From Plantago major (lineage: Eukaryota > Streptophyta > Magnoliopsida > Lamiales > Plantaginaceae), in contig CM048842.1 in assembly GCA_026545765.1 (NCBI GenBank), forward strand, positions 69,788,371 through 69,852,370: DNA of 64,000 bases, in the 5' to 3' direction. The position numbers and the translations under genes are program-made. The notes beneath the pieces were generated by a model, which worked only from the letters and a program-made list of their open reading frames with translations, had not been told where the DNA came from and did not search any database. Below, piece by piece: positions 45,652-57,932 of the stretch (position 1 is its first letter; the number at the start of each line of letters is the position of its first letter).

Positions 45652-47289
45652 GTGCCCGTTTGGTTTGAAAAGGAGTATTTCATTTTGCAAAACTGGATTA
45701 TTCGGCCCATTTAAAAAATTGGATTATTGGATTATGTTTGGGGGGTTTTCGCCTAAAAATCTTGTTTGGTTGGACTCTAGGAATTGAACTATTTTCAATA
45801 AAATCCAGTTTGGTTCTGAATTGATTTTGGATTATTCAGTAAGATAAAACAAAGTGGAATTAATGATATACCTCTATGCTTTCCCACTTATTGTATAAAA
45901 TCTAGTTTGATTTTCAATTTGATTTAGTGAAAATTACATCTGAATATAATTTTAGGGGAGTAAATTTTTACCACCTTCTCTTGTTTAATCGGGAAATTCT
46001 GGAATTTTGATCATATGAATTTCGTATAAAAAATTATCTCAAAATCTTTGAAATTATTGCATCCATAGTTACATTACCATTGTTGATAACTTTGGCATCG
46101 ATTTTGAGTTTATATGACTGACCATTAAAATTTAGTTTATAGATATTGTTTATAATATGTGTAATAATTATCTTAACGAAATACATGTTTCCTTATAAGA
46201 TCGATATTTCATATGAGTGAAATTTATAATCCCATATTTTTCATCTCATGCGTAGAATAATTATTTTTGGCGATTGAAATCGACATCGCATATGTTTATC
46301 ATCCCATCTAAACATAAATTTTCCTACATTTTAAACATAAAAGTGTAAAGCATGTAAAACGCCAAAGTCAGTGACGGAGCCAGGATTTTAGGTCAGGTAT
46401 GGCACAAATAAAAATTCAAACTTTTAATTATATAAATGTTGTTTTTATAATATATAAAGTAAAAAAAAAAATTCACATATATGTAATTAACGATGCATAT
46501 TTTGTATTCAAAACACATATATCTCCGCCTATATTCTGTCAAAATTTAAACATATTTAATATGCTAGAATATTTTTTCAAAAAATGATGAAGAAAAAACG
46601 TTCTTGAACCGACAACTCTAAATTATCATCGTAATTCTCGTAAGCAACGCTAACCAATTTTTTTAATTATTAGTATTATTTTGTTTAATCATTCTTATAA
46701 AAAAGTTGGTTATACTATCAAACAAACAAAATTAATTTTGATGTAAATACATAAGATACGCCAAAAATCAAAAGTATAAAAGGTCTAATGAGTAAATTAG
46801 TAGAAAAGAGAAATAAATATTACAGGGGTACAAAATGAAAAGAAAGGGTGCAAAACTAGAAAACCATTGGGGAAAAAAAAAAAGGAAGGTGGAAACCATG
46901 AAACGGAAAAAATGAAAAAGAAAGAGTGCAAAACTAGGAAAATATAAAAGAAGAAATGGAAGGTGAAAATTAGGAAGGAAAAAAAAAGTGCATTGATGTG
47001 AATCGATTGGTGTTCTTGAATTGGGATGACATATTTAGTAATTGATGGGAAGTTTGTATAAAATTAGACATTTCACGAGAAAGAAGATAATCCAAAAGTA
47101 AATACCTCCTCATAGAAGGTATTTGAAATTTGATTATTCATGTACAAATTTAAGGGCTTGAGGCGGGCTGGAGAAATTGGATTGTTCCAAATAATCCATT
47201 TTTTCGGGCCGACAAAAAGGCAACCAAACTGGATTATTGAGGGTATTCGGACAAAAAACCCCCAAAAACCCCTCAAACCAAACGGGCAC
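45652..47289. mobile_element. TIR DNA transposon, non-autonomous, 1.64 kb
   Basis: Perfect 17-bp terminal inverted repeats begin gtgcccgtttggtttga, with ttt on each side (45649-45651 and 47290-47292). Subterminal zones contain repeated tggattatt words in both arms. The interior is AT-rich and has no transposase; gtgacggagccaggatttt near 46374 looks like part of another repeat. Terminal style is near PIF/Harbinger-Tourist or Mutator types, but the ttt target fits neither cleanly, so the superfamily is left open. Confidence 0.75.
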
Positions 47290-47997
47290 TTTACGTACTT
47301 TGTCCTGACTTGTGCTCATGTCCACACCGGAAGACTTTCAGTTAGTCACTCATCATAAAATTATACTAGAACAAGCTCTGAAGTTATTATGAATGGATTG
47401 TCGAAAAGAAAAGTACACCTTATTTGTATATAACGTTACTAATCCTTTTTAACTATATGAAGCTTTGGGGTGTAAGATTAAAACGAGTTTGTGGTATTGA
47501 AAACCAAAATTGTTATTCCACGTGAGTTTCGGGATTTGCCCAAGAAACGGTAAAGAGGTGATATGATTTATGCGGTTGACACCACCGATCATCCGTTGCA
47601 TAACATTTTAGAAGATTGCCGAAAATTCAAGCAGCTACCCTGGGAGATTGATCATTTACACGATGCGGCGGGAATACTTGTGCGGATCATTTACACCTCT
47701 TGAAAGAATCCCCACCATTCTTATATCCCTTGATTCAAAAAGTTGTCGGGGACACGTATTTCTTGTAATTTATTGCTTTCCCACTTCCCAGTAATCTTCT
47801 TTCTTATGTAGCAAAAGGCATTAAAAGAAAAACTCTTTAAAGTAATGTCCTTGGAACTGTAAAAAACATTTTTATACGAAGTTTATTCCTAAATAGAGTT
47901 TTTCGTGTAGAGTTTATTACCAATTTTAGACTATGAAGTTTTCTCACTATCATTAGTGGCGAATTCATAATGAAATTTTAGGGGAAAATTCGAACAA

Positions 47998-48270
47998 AAA
48001 AAAACCATTTGGCACTAAGTATTACAAAAAAAGATCCGACATGAGTTAATACAGCGATGTAACTCAGAGAGTCCTGTGTTAATATAATGTTGTAACTCAG
48101 CGAGTCATGTGTTAATATAGTGTTGTAACGCAGATGGTCTCTAGTTGTAATAAAATTTGGGGAGGGTTCCTACATTTGATGAACCCAAATTTTAGTGGCA
48201 AGTCGTGTATTAATATAGTGTTTGCAACTCAGAGGGTCTCTATTTGAATTAAAATTTAGGGAGGGTCCTA
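47998..48270 (+). repeat. Dispersed repeat, copy B
   Basis: 47998-48150 is the inverse of 27718-27872. It holds about three 33-bp units, then a partial second round at 48195-48260 (gtttgcaactcagagggtctc..). Copy A lacks this second round. No coding sequence. Confidence 0.85.
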
Positions 48271-48611
48271 TATGTGATGAATTCTAATAACTAACTATAC
48301 AACCATGACAAGAATAAATAGCTAAGTACTAATTTATTAACTTATCAATACACAAATATTTTGACTTGTCACACAAAATTACTTATCAAGAGGCGAAGAA
48401 AGTCGAGCCGACCTACCTTCGCATGAGTTCATACACAATTTGCATAATACTTTCATAAGTGATGTTGAATATTCTAAATATAAGTCTATAACTAATTTAT
48501 GAATGAGCAAAATGTTTTTAAAATGACACATCATAAGCGGACCAAAGAATTAATGATTTTACATGCATGTCCCTAGTGTTTCTCAATCCATCTAAAGGAA
48601 AATAAATAATA

Positions 48612-48843
48612 CTCCTTCAATTCCAAAGATTCCTTTCCATTTTAATTTTTAATGATCAAATGTATTCAATTTTGATCCGAAATTATTCTTAAACTGTAAT
48701 AGTTAATTATTTAATAAAATGATATATGAAAATTTAAGAATTAAAATTTGAATATATAATTTTATTAAATTAATTACTATTATAGTTTAACATTAATTCA
48801 TGGTCAAATTCAAAATGTAAAGAAATATTTGTAATGGAGGGAG
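48612..48843. mobile_element. Stowaway MITE upstream of CYP707A
   Basis: 232 bp between TA dinucleotides (48610-48611 and 48844-48845). The left end ctccttcaattcc pairs with the right end ..aatggagggag, and much of the interior is self-complementary. The right edge is about 90 bp upstream of the TATA box and 211 bp upstream of the start codon of the P450 gene. Confidence 0.85.
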
Positions 48844-48931
48844 TAACATATACATGAGCTGTAGGGTGATTCCTTTGTGGGATTCGAGCTGTAATGAAAG
48901 CTCCATTCTTCGACATTTCCTCTTACCTCCC

Positions 48932-48949
48932 CTATATCTATATATATAT
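48932..48949 (+). promoter_or_regulatory. TATA region of CYP707A
   Basis: ctatatctatatatatat lies about 105-120 bp upstream of the start codon at 49055. A pyrimidine-rich leader (cttcctcttccccaaaat) and an A-rich 5' UTR follow. The transcription start is probably near 48975. Confidence 0.6.
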
Positions 48950-49054
48950 CTCCCACTTCCTCTTCCCCAAAATCACATCTCATCTCATCTTATAACACAA
49001 CACAAAACAAAACAAAGCTACTCTTTGTCTGTCACTTGTATTACACTTGCAACA

Positions 49055-51244
49055 ATGGAATTCACATATCTATGTCTGTTACTAGCAGCTTTAATCTTTG
49101 TCCTAAACTCCATCTTCAAGTTCTTCTCTTTCGGACAGGCCAAACTCCCTCTTCCACCTGGCACCATGGGTTGGCCTTACATAGGCGAAACCTTCCAACT
49201 CTACTCCCAAAACCCCAACTCTTTCTTTGCTAACAAAGTCAAGAAGTGAGTGATCACTCCACTTTCTTCTTCCTTAAACTCTACTAATACTTTTGTAACA
49301 ACTTTTATGATAAAGTTAAAACAAAGACTAATTTGTTACTTCAACTTGAGCAGGTATGGTTCTGTGTTCAAGACACACATATTGGGCTGCAAGTGCGTCA
49401 TGATTTCGAGCCCGGAAGCTGCGAAAGTAGTGCTCGTGTCGAAAGCCCATCTCTTCAAGCCCACATTTCCGGCTAGTAAAGAGAGGATGTTGGGCAAACA
49501 GGCTATTTTCTTTCACCAGGGTGATTATCATGCCAAGCTCAGGAAGCTTGTTCTTCGCGCATTCATGCCCGAAGCGATTAAGAACATCGTGCAGGATATC
49601 GAGTCGTTGGCTGTTACCTCCTTGGAGTCTTGGGAGGGAAATTTGATTACAACTTTCCAAGAAATGAAAACAGTATGTCTAACTAACTAAGCCTTAAAAA
49701 CAGAGCAAAACAGAGGAAAGCAGAGCTCCTCTGTTTTTTATTTGTACCTTTTAATTTTTGCTGATTTATTTCTTAATTTTGACTGGTGCAGTATGCATTC
49801 AATGTGGCATTACTATCCATACTCGGAAAGGATGAAGTTTTGTACAGAGAAGACCTCAAGAGATGCTACTACAATCTCGAAAAGGGGTACAATTCGATGC
49901 CGATTAACCTTCCAGGAACACTTTTCAACAAGGCAATGAAGGCTAGAAAGGAACTAGCTCAGATATTGGCTAAGATTTTGAAACTAAGGAGACAAACTAA
50001 ACAGACTCACACCGATTTACTCGGTTCGTTCATGGAAGAATCCGAAGGCCTAACCGACGAACAGATTGCCGATAACATGATCGGAGTGATTTTCGCAGCT
50101 CGTGACACCACTGCTAGCATCCTCACCTGGATCATCAAGTTCCTTGGTGAAAATCCTAGTGTCCTACAAGCTGTCACGGTAAGAATCCAATTTCCTAAAT
50201 GTTGAAAACAAGAACTAGTCCAATTCAATTTTCTGACACAACGATAACTTACGGTATCTTATGGAATCACAGGAAGAGCAAGAGGCTATAGTAAGAATGA
50301 AAGAAGAGAATGGTGATGAAAAGGCCTTGAATTGGTATGATACCAAGAAAATGCCAATGACAACAAGAGTGATTCAAGAGACATTAAGAGTTGCATCCAT
50401 CTTGTCTTTTACTTTCAGAGAAGCTGTTGAAGATGTTGAGTTCAATGGTGAGTGAAATTTGATTGGTCTATAATATTTCCTTATCTTGTTGCACCAACAA
50501 AAGTTTGTAATCTTTGTTTAACCTTTTCAACAACAGGATATTTGATTCCAAAAGGATGGAAAGTTTTGCCACTGTTCAGAAACATTCACCACAGTCCAGA
50601 TAATTTCCCGGAGCCTGAGAAATTTGATCCTTCAAGATTTGAGGTAAACATATACTCCACTATTTGTTTTATCTATAATGATAAATGTGATAATATCCTA
50701 CAAAATCAGATCTTTCCTGATTTTTACCAAATAAAATCTTCTAAACACTTTCACAATCCATTTGATGATAGGTTGCTCCAAAGCCCAATACTTTCATGCC
50801 ATTTGGCAATGGGGTCCATGCTTGCCCTGGTAATGAGTTGGCTAAGATGGAGATTTTGGTCCTTGTGCATCATCTCACCACAAAATACAGGTTGGTTAAA
50901 ACTTCTTTTAACTGTTGTAACTGTATTTTATACAAATACTCCCTCCGATTCATTAAGATCTTCAATTAAAAAAGTTGTAATAAAAAAATAGTTTGTAAGA
51001 GGTATTATATTGGAAGGGAGAGAGTAGTAATGAGAGAAAAAAGGAATGATTCAAATTTCCAAAAATAGAAAAGTTCACCTGTATGATACATATCTTGAAA
51101 GAAACCACTAGCCCTGAATTTCTCATTGAAATCCTTGTGTTGATGTGCAGGTGGTCTATGATGGGCCCACAAAATGGAATTCAGTATGGGCCATTTCCTC
51201 TTCCCCAAAATGGTTTGCCCATAAAACTCTCTCTAAAGAGATAA
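49055..51244 (+). CDS. CYP707A: Abscisic acid 8'-hydroxylase, cytochrome P450 CYP707A
   Basis: The enzyme hydroxylates abscisic acid at C-8', the main catabolic step giving phaseic acid, at the ER membrane. Seven exons: 49055-49245, 49354-49672, 49792-50178, 50273-50447, 50537-50643, 50772-50890 and 51151-51244. All introns are GT..AG and the phases agree, giving 463 residues, normal for CYP707A. A membrane anchor occupies residues 1-25 and the Pro-rich hinge PLPPG 32-36. KTHILGCKCVMISSPEAAK and HLFKPTFPASKERMLGKQAIF are near-diagnostic of CYP707A. The I-helix AARDTT is at 272-277, ETLR (ExxR) at 335-338, and the heme loop PFGNGVHACPG at 403-413 with Cys411. The start was chosen for its aacaATGG context and match to the family N-terminus. 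The gene is intact. The paralogue number cannot be fixed by eye. Confidence 0.96.
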
Positions 51245-51705
51245 CTAGTATTACTAGTCTACTACCATCACAAGTTCATGGTCATTACAAGCTCAAGACC
51301 ATGTGCCAGAACTTAAAGGGTAAGTTTTGGTGCAATACTTGGAGAAAGAAAGAAAGAAATAATCAAATTTATTTTGGTCGGTCACCGGTGTCCATAACGG
51401 ATTCAACGAATTTGGTGTCATGAAGTGCATGCTCATCAGAAGATAGCCCCAGAACAAAAACCAGAAGAAGATTTCTGGTGTGAGACCTTGAAGGAAAGCA
51501 AAATGTACATACAGAGTTTAGAACTGATGAACAATTTTTTCTTTTTGTTTTCATTATCTTCTACTGGGTTGAGAAACTCAACAAGATTATTAGGACATAT
51601 ATGTACAACTAGTATATAGTCTAGCTAGACTTAGGCAATTCTTTTTGTTTACTATGTAATTTATGCTTGTATAAAAGTCCGCAAGGCAATCAATAAAATC
51701 TCTTT
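51245..51705 (+). other. CYP707A 3' UTR with poly(A) signal
   Basis: Non-coding sequence after the stop contains gcaatcaataaaatctc at 51686-51702, a canonical AATAAA. Transcript end is probably about 20 bp further. Confidence 0.5.
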
Positions 51706-52084
51706 TCGAGCTCAAAGTTTTCGATACTCTTGCTTCCATTCCCATTTAATGGCGTGCTGCAAAACTTGAATGCTATAGCACAATTGGCATGTTGTCGCAT
51801 GTAGTAGCAGTAACACAATTTAAATGTAGCAGTAACACAATTCAAACTAACATGAATTAATAGGAGGCGAAACAAGTGTAGATCTTCAATTTTTAATGTA
51901 GTTGATAGTTACCGAGTATAATTCAGAACGATTTTATCTGGCTTCCACAGAATCAGAAATCTAAGTAGTTCTTGTGGACAAAATGTCCAATAACACCTTG
52001 AATTCAATCTTTTATTTTCTTTGAATTGAAAGATATATCCGGTCCAATTTTTCTGTGCATTGACATGCATGTTTTTGAATGGGG

Positions 52085-53175
52085 ATCACATTGCTAAAAT
52101 CAACAGCAATGGACCAGATCCAATATTTGCTAGTAGTATTTGACTTTAAATCAGGTCAATGGTTCTGTTTGTCAAAATATAATAATACAGGAGCTGATTC
52201 ATTTATTAGTAGCATGCAAGGTTAGACCTTGGGACAATTCTCTAACCATATCTTGTTTCCCTTTTCTTCAACTAGGTTGAGAAACTTAAAAAGATATGGG
52301 GCTTGTACAAAATTGAAAAGGCAATCAATAAATCTAATTTCAAGGTTTTAAGTTTTGGTAGTCTTAAACTTTCTGTTATTATAAGCATCAACAGAAGTTT
52401 AATTAATTTAGCCAAGTACAGGAGTTAACATCATAACATGTGTGTTCTAGAATCAAGAAAGTTATGCAAGATCAAACTAGACATGTTAGCCAATACTCAT
52501 TAGCACTGTAGCATGCTGTAGCCTGAGTACGACGACTCGTCTGCCATAATGGGAATCAGGTTTGCTTGCTTGATTGGTTATCTGAGTTTGTAGTAAAACC
52601 GATGTCGGATTTTCTTGGTTACCCAACTTCAGTAGATGCATCTATTCAATTTGGCACGTGTATATGGGATATATATCGGACTGGCTTAGCGATCAAGTTG
52701 CTCATCAGGATAAGCATGTTAGTAGTATCGCACATGACATGAGAGTGTGCTTAATTGTCTATTATCCGACTACATTTGTAGTGATTGTATGCAACATACG
52801 AAGTGAAATTTATGTTTTGTTGGGTTCTCAAAGTAAGAAAACACCTTTTATCTTTAGCTAAACTGTTTAACATAACATGCCAATCCTTGTCATGAAGTTA
52901 TTGTTAGCTAGTTGTATGTAGGGTATGAGATAGATTTTGAAGTACAATAATATCTTGAATTGGTTTGATGTTAGAATTGAATGATATCTTTCTTGTCCGC
53001 AATAATTAGTGAATTGGTTACATAATACAGAAACACATGCATGTTTAAAAGAATTGTACGTATGTGTGACATGACATAATTGATATTGATAAAACCAGCA
53101 GCAATGGACCAGATCCAGTATTTGCTATACTATACTACTACGTACTACTACCACCAGTATTTGACTTTAACTTAG
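52085..53175 (+). repeat. Decayed duplications downstream of CYP707A
   Basis: 52245-52370 is a diverged copy of the CYP707A 3' end (51540-51735). ggttgagaaactc, the gcttgtaca/ta segment and gcaatcaataaa occur in the same order with deletions. A second pair, 52092-52155 and 53097-53175, shares cagcaatggaccagatcca and atttgactttaa. No P450 coding exon survives here. The pattern suggests an old tandem copy reduced to its tail. Confidence 0.65.
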
Positions 53176-53179
53176 ATTC

Positions 53180-54580
53180 ATTCAAATTGCAATAATGTTC
53201 AAGCGTACACTTGTCTCTCATTCAGCGCTTATTACTTACTAACCTTTTTCATTAATGGTGGACTTTTAAGTTTCTCTCTTTAATTTTAAATGACTAGTAC
53301 ATCACTAAATAGACCTGCACATTATTAATTCAACATTACATGATCAACTAATTATAGGTATATCTTGTAACAATATTGACATTTAAAATAAATCAAGTCA
53401 ATTATCAGCCATTCGTAAGCTAAAATGTTCTGATCTAGGGAAGTAATATCCCAACTTTATCATAAATCTCATATCAACAAGTTGTTTAATTATGCCCATG
53501 AAATGATGCTAAATTCAGTCAAAGTTCACATTCTTAAAAAGATCAAGTTTTTCACAAATTCGATCGGTAAAAAAAGACTGGAACATTGTCTTTTTTCCTC
53601 ATAGTGATATCATCCACTACGAAGGTCTAGTTGTTCCTATTCTTTTCTCAAACTTGTATCATTAGACTCCTTTTTCATTTTGTTTCCAGAAATTTCGCTC
53701 CAAAATTTAATTCGTTTGTTTTTTCTTTCCTCTTCTAATATTAATTGCCCTTTTTGTTTTTGTTCTATTTCACCTTTTCAAATCTTGAACTTAAATATTT
53801 CTTAAAGAAACTCAATCATCACCGGTAAATCAGGAAATGTAAGCGATTCATATTCAAGATTGAGCACTTTATTTTCTTTACCCTTCACTCATTTTCTCCT
53901 TACTATGTTTATTGTGTGTACTTTACTCATACTTTCTTATGCACAATTAAAATAACAAATTCACCAATTGTTTTATTTTGCATATATATATTTTTACAAA
54001 GACAGACCTTAGATACATACTATGAATTATACATAACTCTTAATTAGTTTCTTTAAATTTAGTTTAGCCCATACTTAGATGAATTATAACTAATCATACA
54101 ACAATTAATCAAACATAACCAAGTAATGCAAGTCATGATGGATCATGGATCTATCTAAAAAGTTTGTACAAGTGTACATTCAACAGCAATTGATGCTTTG
54201 CAAACAATGATTACATAATTAGTTGACTTGACAATCTAGGGATTAAACAATCCACACTTAAGGTCAGAACATATCACCTGCCATGCCAAACCAAACTATA
54301 ACTTTTCAGCTACTACTCAATTGTCCATACTAAAACAAAAATCTTAAATTAAGGCATATGGCAGCAAGATTCACTGATTCTGTACAATAAAATCAACCCT
54401 TTGCAAACTAATCAACCCTTAATTATTTCACTCTTAATTATAATTATATAAGCATGCACCAAAAGGGTCATCTGCTAGATAAAAATGACAGGTCAATGTT
54501 GCAGATGATGTACAAACATGTGAGACAAAATTATGTTTTATTTTCTAAAAGTCAACTATTAAAAAGTATTTAAACCTAGA
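53180..54580. other. Spacer without recognisable gene
   Basis: AT-rich, with no supported frames or repeat ends. Confidence 0.6.
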
Positions 54581-54584
54581 GTAA

Positions 54585-54826
54585 TTCTCCTGAGAGACGG
54601 TCTATATATAATTTATCTAGAGACGGACTCATATTGTCAATAAAATTATCGATATTATTAATCAAAACACCTATGTTCTCAACATTGGTGTTTTTTTTCA
54701 TATTACAACAATACTTATTTCGTTAACAACATAGACGTTTTGATTAATAACATGGATGGTTTTATTGATAACATAGGTCGTCTCTAAATAAGTTATCTAC
54801 AAACCGTCTCTTATGAGACTTTGTGT
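54585..54826. mobile_element. Small TIR element (MITE), gagacggt type
   Basis: The left arm (ctcctgagagacggtct, tagagacgga) and right arm (tcgtctcta, aaccgtctcttatgagac) are inverse copies over about 50 bp with mismatches. The interior alternates tattgttaac/gttaataaca words. Probably a MITE related to the gagacggtctc family. Exact ends and target duplication are unclear. Confidence 0.55.
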
Positions 54827-55309
54827 TAAACCTAATGCTAATAATATCTTTAACATGAGTAATTGAGCAGGCAAAATTCGATTGACAACCTAATTATGTG
54901 CCCTTTTGGCAGAATTTTATACCGATATTAATTCTATCTAGAAATTAGTTATAGATCCATGTGTTTAGGCACTTAATTACGGCTTAATGTAGCAATGTGT
55001 ACATTTTATTTCAGTATCGATGCACATGTAACCAACTCATTACCTTGATTAAGAAAGTTATAGTGGTAGTTAAGCACCTGCAAAGCTAATCATGCTCCAT
55101 AAATGCTTCAAGTTTCGTAACCGTACAATGGCATAAAGTGTTTTAATTATAACGTGTAATTATGTGCATGTATGTTTACGTTATTAGATTCTACAACTAT
55201 CGTGCATTGCAGATTGGGATAATGTTTAACAACTATCGTGTAAGGAACGTAATTAGATGATTAGAAAGGGTCCACAAGTTCGCCACGAATCAACATGTTG
55301 AGTAATTGA

Positions 55310-55885
55310 GTTGCGCCATTATTGATTAGAAATGAATTTTCTAGAATTTGACTCCGTACCATTGCAAAGTTCATCCGGACGCTTGAAAGATTGCCTGCCA
55401 ATTCAAGGAAATGATTATATAATGGACTTATGGAAATCCTTTGTGATAAAATCAGAGGGAGAAAACGCTATTGCCAAAAAGTACAAAATAACATTTCCAT
55501 CTATTCATAAAAAAAGACAATCCAGGATGCATTTTCTTTTAACATCTAACATAATGCATGCAAGGTTCTTGGACCAACCAAAGGTTCATAATCCCTAACC
55601 TTAAGAAAGACCTCCCCAAACATGCTATTTTTCCATAGAAATAGATTCGTTCAAGAGGAATTCTAAAAAAATGTTGATTGTAAATGAGATGATTGGTTAC
55701 GTAAAAATACAAAAATGGATTCATATTCACATACATAAGAATAAAAGGATTTTTTTTATTTCATTTTAAATCGGCTTTCTTTGGAGTACGAAGACTCTAA
55801 TATTCTCGTTGAGAAAGAATCGTAAGAAATGCAAAGAAGGGGTATCTCTCCCAATAACGAAGGGTTTGTACCAAGATTTCTATAA
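55310..55885 (-). pseudogene. matK: Nuclear insertion of plastid DNA: part of matK
   Basis: The minus strand reads matK-like protein. [20 protein letters not shown] (from about 55400 to 55330) matches the maturase K segment LSSVRLNPSVVRSQMLENS. Further on, [15 protein letters not shown] (about 55660-55620) and EPCMHYVRC (about 55565-55540) match [14 protein letters not shown] and DPFMHYVRYQ. Plus-strand text such as tccatagaaat.gattcgttcaag and cgaagggttt.accaagattt is also that of plastid matK. Order and orientation are colinear, but many differences and frame losses show it is old. Plastid matK encodes a group II intron maturase; this copy cannot. Confidence 0.88.
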
Positions 55886-55889
55886 AATT

Positions 55890-57430
55890 CTTAGAAAATA
55901 CATAATTAATTTGTTCTAACCTTCACTTTTCAATTTCATTTTCTAGTTTTCATGATCTCAATTTCTCACCTTCAATGAAGATTATCTCCTATTTTATCCA
56001 CTATCTTTCGTCCTTTTATTCATTCCACGTTAAATTTTTTAATCATTCTAATTATTTATATAATTTACTCTTAAACGTGTGTCCATTCAATTAGACGTTG
56101 AGTTTGGGACGAAGGTATATATCTTTACCATTAGAAATTAATATCACATCGCCTTCAAATTCAGGGGTTGAAATTGAGATTGGATCGATACTCCATGTCT
56201 ATATTTCTTTGAATTCATGTTCGGACTTTAGAGGTGCAATGGCCTACATATCTTTCTCGTTTTCGATGTGATATATACATGCATATCTGGATTAAAAAAA
56301 AAAAAAAAGGAATGGAAAACAACTCCCAATACTGGTCCATTATACAAGAAACTATATAGTCATATTAGATTGGTCACACAGGTCTGTATTTATAACTCGT
56401 CTGATCAGACATTTAACTCTACTAATACAATGATCAGTATTACGACTCTTAATACAATGATCAGACATTTAACTCTACTAATACATTGGATCAGTATTAC
56501 GACTCTACCGTCTGATTGAATGTAGATTTAGTGCTTTATTCGAAACACCAAAACACTGTAGACATTTTTTACAAAATTGGTCTATGTCACCAATTTTCCC
56601 AAAGAAATGATCAGCTTGACCGGCCTTTGATTTTCAGTTTCCACACCAATGATGGGCTGAATTGCATCGGTTTGCTGTAACAGGCTGGGTTATTACTCAT
56701 ATGCATAATTTACGTCAAGTACACTTTTCTGCACTATTAGGCCCAAACTATGAGTATATGGAAAAATCTGGGCTTATGAAGGCCTAACTTCTTATCTTGG
56801 AAGATGAAGGCCCACATTTCACTAACAATTCACTGTTTCACATATCATTTCTCGTGCACTTTGCCATCACTCGTACACGCACTAAGAAAGTTTCTGATTC
56901 ATCATACATCCTAAATTACACTAGAACAAACAAGCTTAACTTTTGAGTTCTTTTAACGTAAAATATATTTATTATATGATTGTCAGTAGAGCTAAAACTC
57001 TACCTTCCTACCTACGACACCAACTAGAAAATAAGTTAAAGAAAATCGGTGTGTTATATAAACACAAATTAAAAGGCTGGCAACCGATGAGCAGATTGAA
57101 TGTCAATTTAGTTGCCTCCTCTAATAACAACAAATATAATTGCACTGTAGTTACGTAATTTCAATTTTGGACCAATTAAGAGCCAATTTCAGATATAAAA
57201 AGGTGTTCATCACTAGTGATCAGGAATTCAGGATTCACAAAAGCAGATTAACAGCCTGTAATGCATGGTTTTAATTACGTACTAGCAATACATTTGCTAA
57301 ATAATAGTAGCATTTTCTTAAACCTTGCATCCCCTTTTCAGATATCAGATTAATCCCAAATTAAGTAACTTAAAAACGATTGATCATCAAACACGGGCCA
57401 ACTTGCTAGTAAGTTTATCTCATTTCTTCA
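55890..57430. other. Spacer with a 57-bp tandem repeat
   Basis: 56402-56513 holds two copies of gatcagacatttaactctac...cagtattacgactct, about 57 and 55 bp. Otherwise nothing is supported. Confidence 0.8.
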
Positions 57431-57432
57431 CC

Positions 57433-57440
57433 TATATATA
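57433..57440 (+). promoter_or_regulatory. TATA box of the snakin gene
   Basis: tatatata about 75 bp upstream of the ATG at 57513, followed by a C/A-rich leader. Confidence 0.55.
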
Positions 57441-57512
57441 CACATCACCTTTCATAACACATTATAATAATTTCATCCTAGTTTTAGTTTTAAAGTTTAA
57501 AATTTCCGAGTT

Positions 57513-57932
57513 ATGAAGCTTGCGATTGCTGGATTCGTGCTAGTCGTGCTGATGCTCAGCCCCGTGTTCCTTGAATCGACCATAGCCGGTGATAGTAAGT
57601 GCATGCACGGATTGCATTTTTGCACCCTCTAAATTTCTAAGGAAAACATTTTCATGCCCATTAAATTTCATTACTGGCTCCGTCACTTGTTTATACTAAT
57701 CGTTGTTCTGTTCACTTGGCGATCACTATCACCTGTTCGGTGGTAAGGCTTCTGCGATCCAAGGTGTGACTATAGGTGCTCCAAGGCGAGCCAACACGAA
57801 AGATGCCTCGAGTATTGCGGAATATGCTGCGCGAAATGTCGTTGCGTTCCTTCTGGAACTTATGGACACAAAGACGAGTGCCCTTGCTACAGGGACTGGG
57901 TGACTCATAAGGGCAAACCAAAGTGCCCTTAA
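57513..57932 (+). CDS. Snakin-1-like GASA (gibberellin-regulated) cysteine-rich peptide
   Basis: Two exons: 57513-57594 and 57748-57932, joined in phase to give 88 residues, the length of potato Snakin-1. Residues 1 to about 25 are a signal peptide ([17 protein letters not shown].., ending ..STIAG). The mature part begins [12 protein letters not shown] and carries exactly 12 cysteines in the GASA pattern: [26 protein letters not shown], and a KGKPKCP end. The peptide is expected to be secreted to the wall, with a role in antimicrobial defence or gibberellin/ABA-linked growth by family knowledge. The intron has a strong GTAAGT donor but an AAG acceptor (ggtaag|gcttc). I chose it because only it restores SFCDP in frame. 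The gene appears whole. Confidence 0.93.

Noticed and set aside
46366-46390. gtgacggagccaggatttt as an element end (also ggctccgtcact near 57672)
   Set aside because: A short word common in plant repeats; no ends or duplications around either copy, and the second lies in the snakin intron.
52658-52861. 67-codon frame downstream of CYP707A
   Set aside because: No recognisable domain, and it lies in decayed duplicated sequence.
55332-55598. 88-codon plus-strand frame [12 protein letters not shown]...
   Set aside because: It is the antisense reading of the matK insertion.
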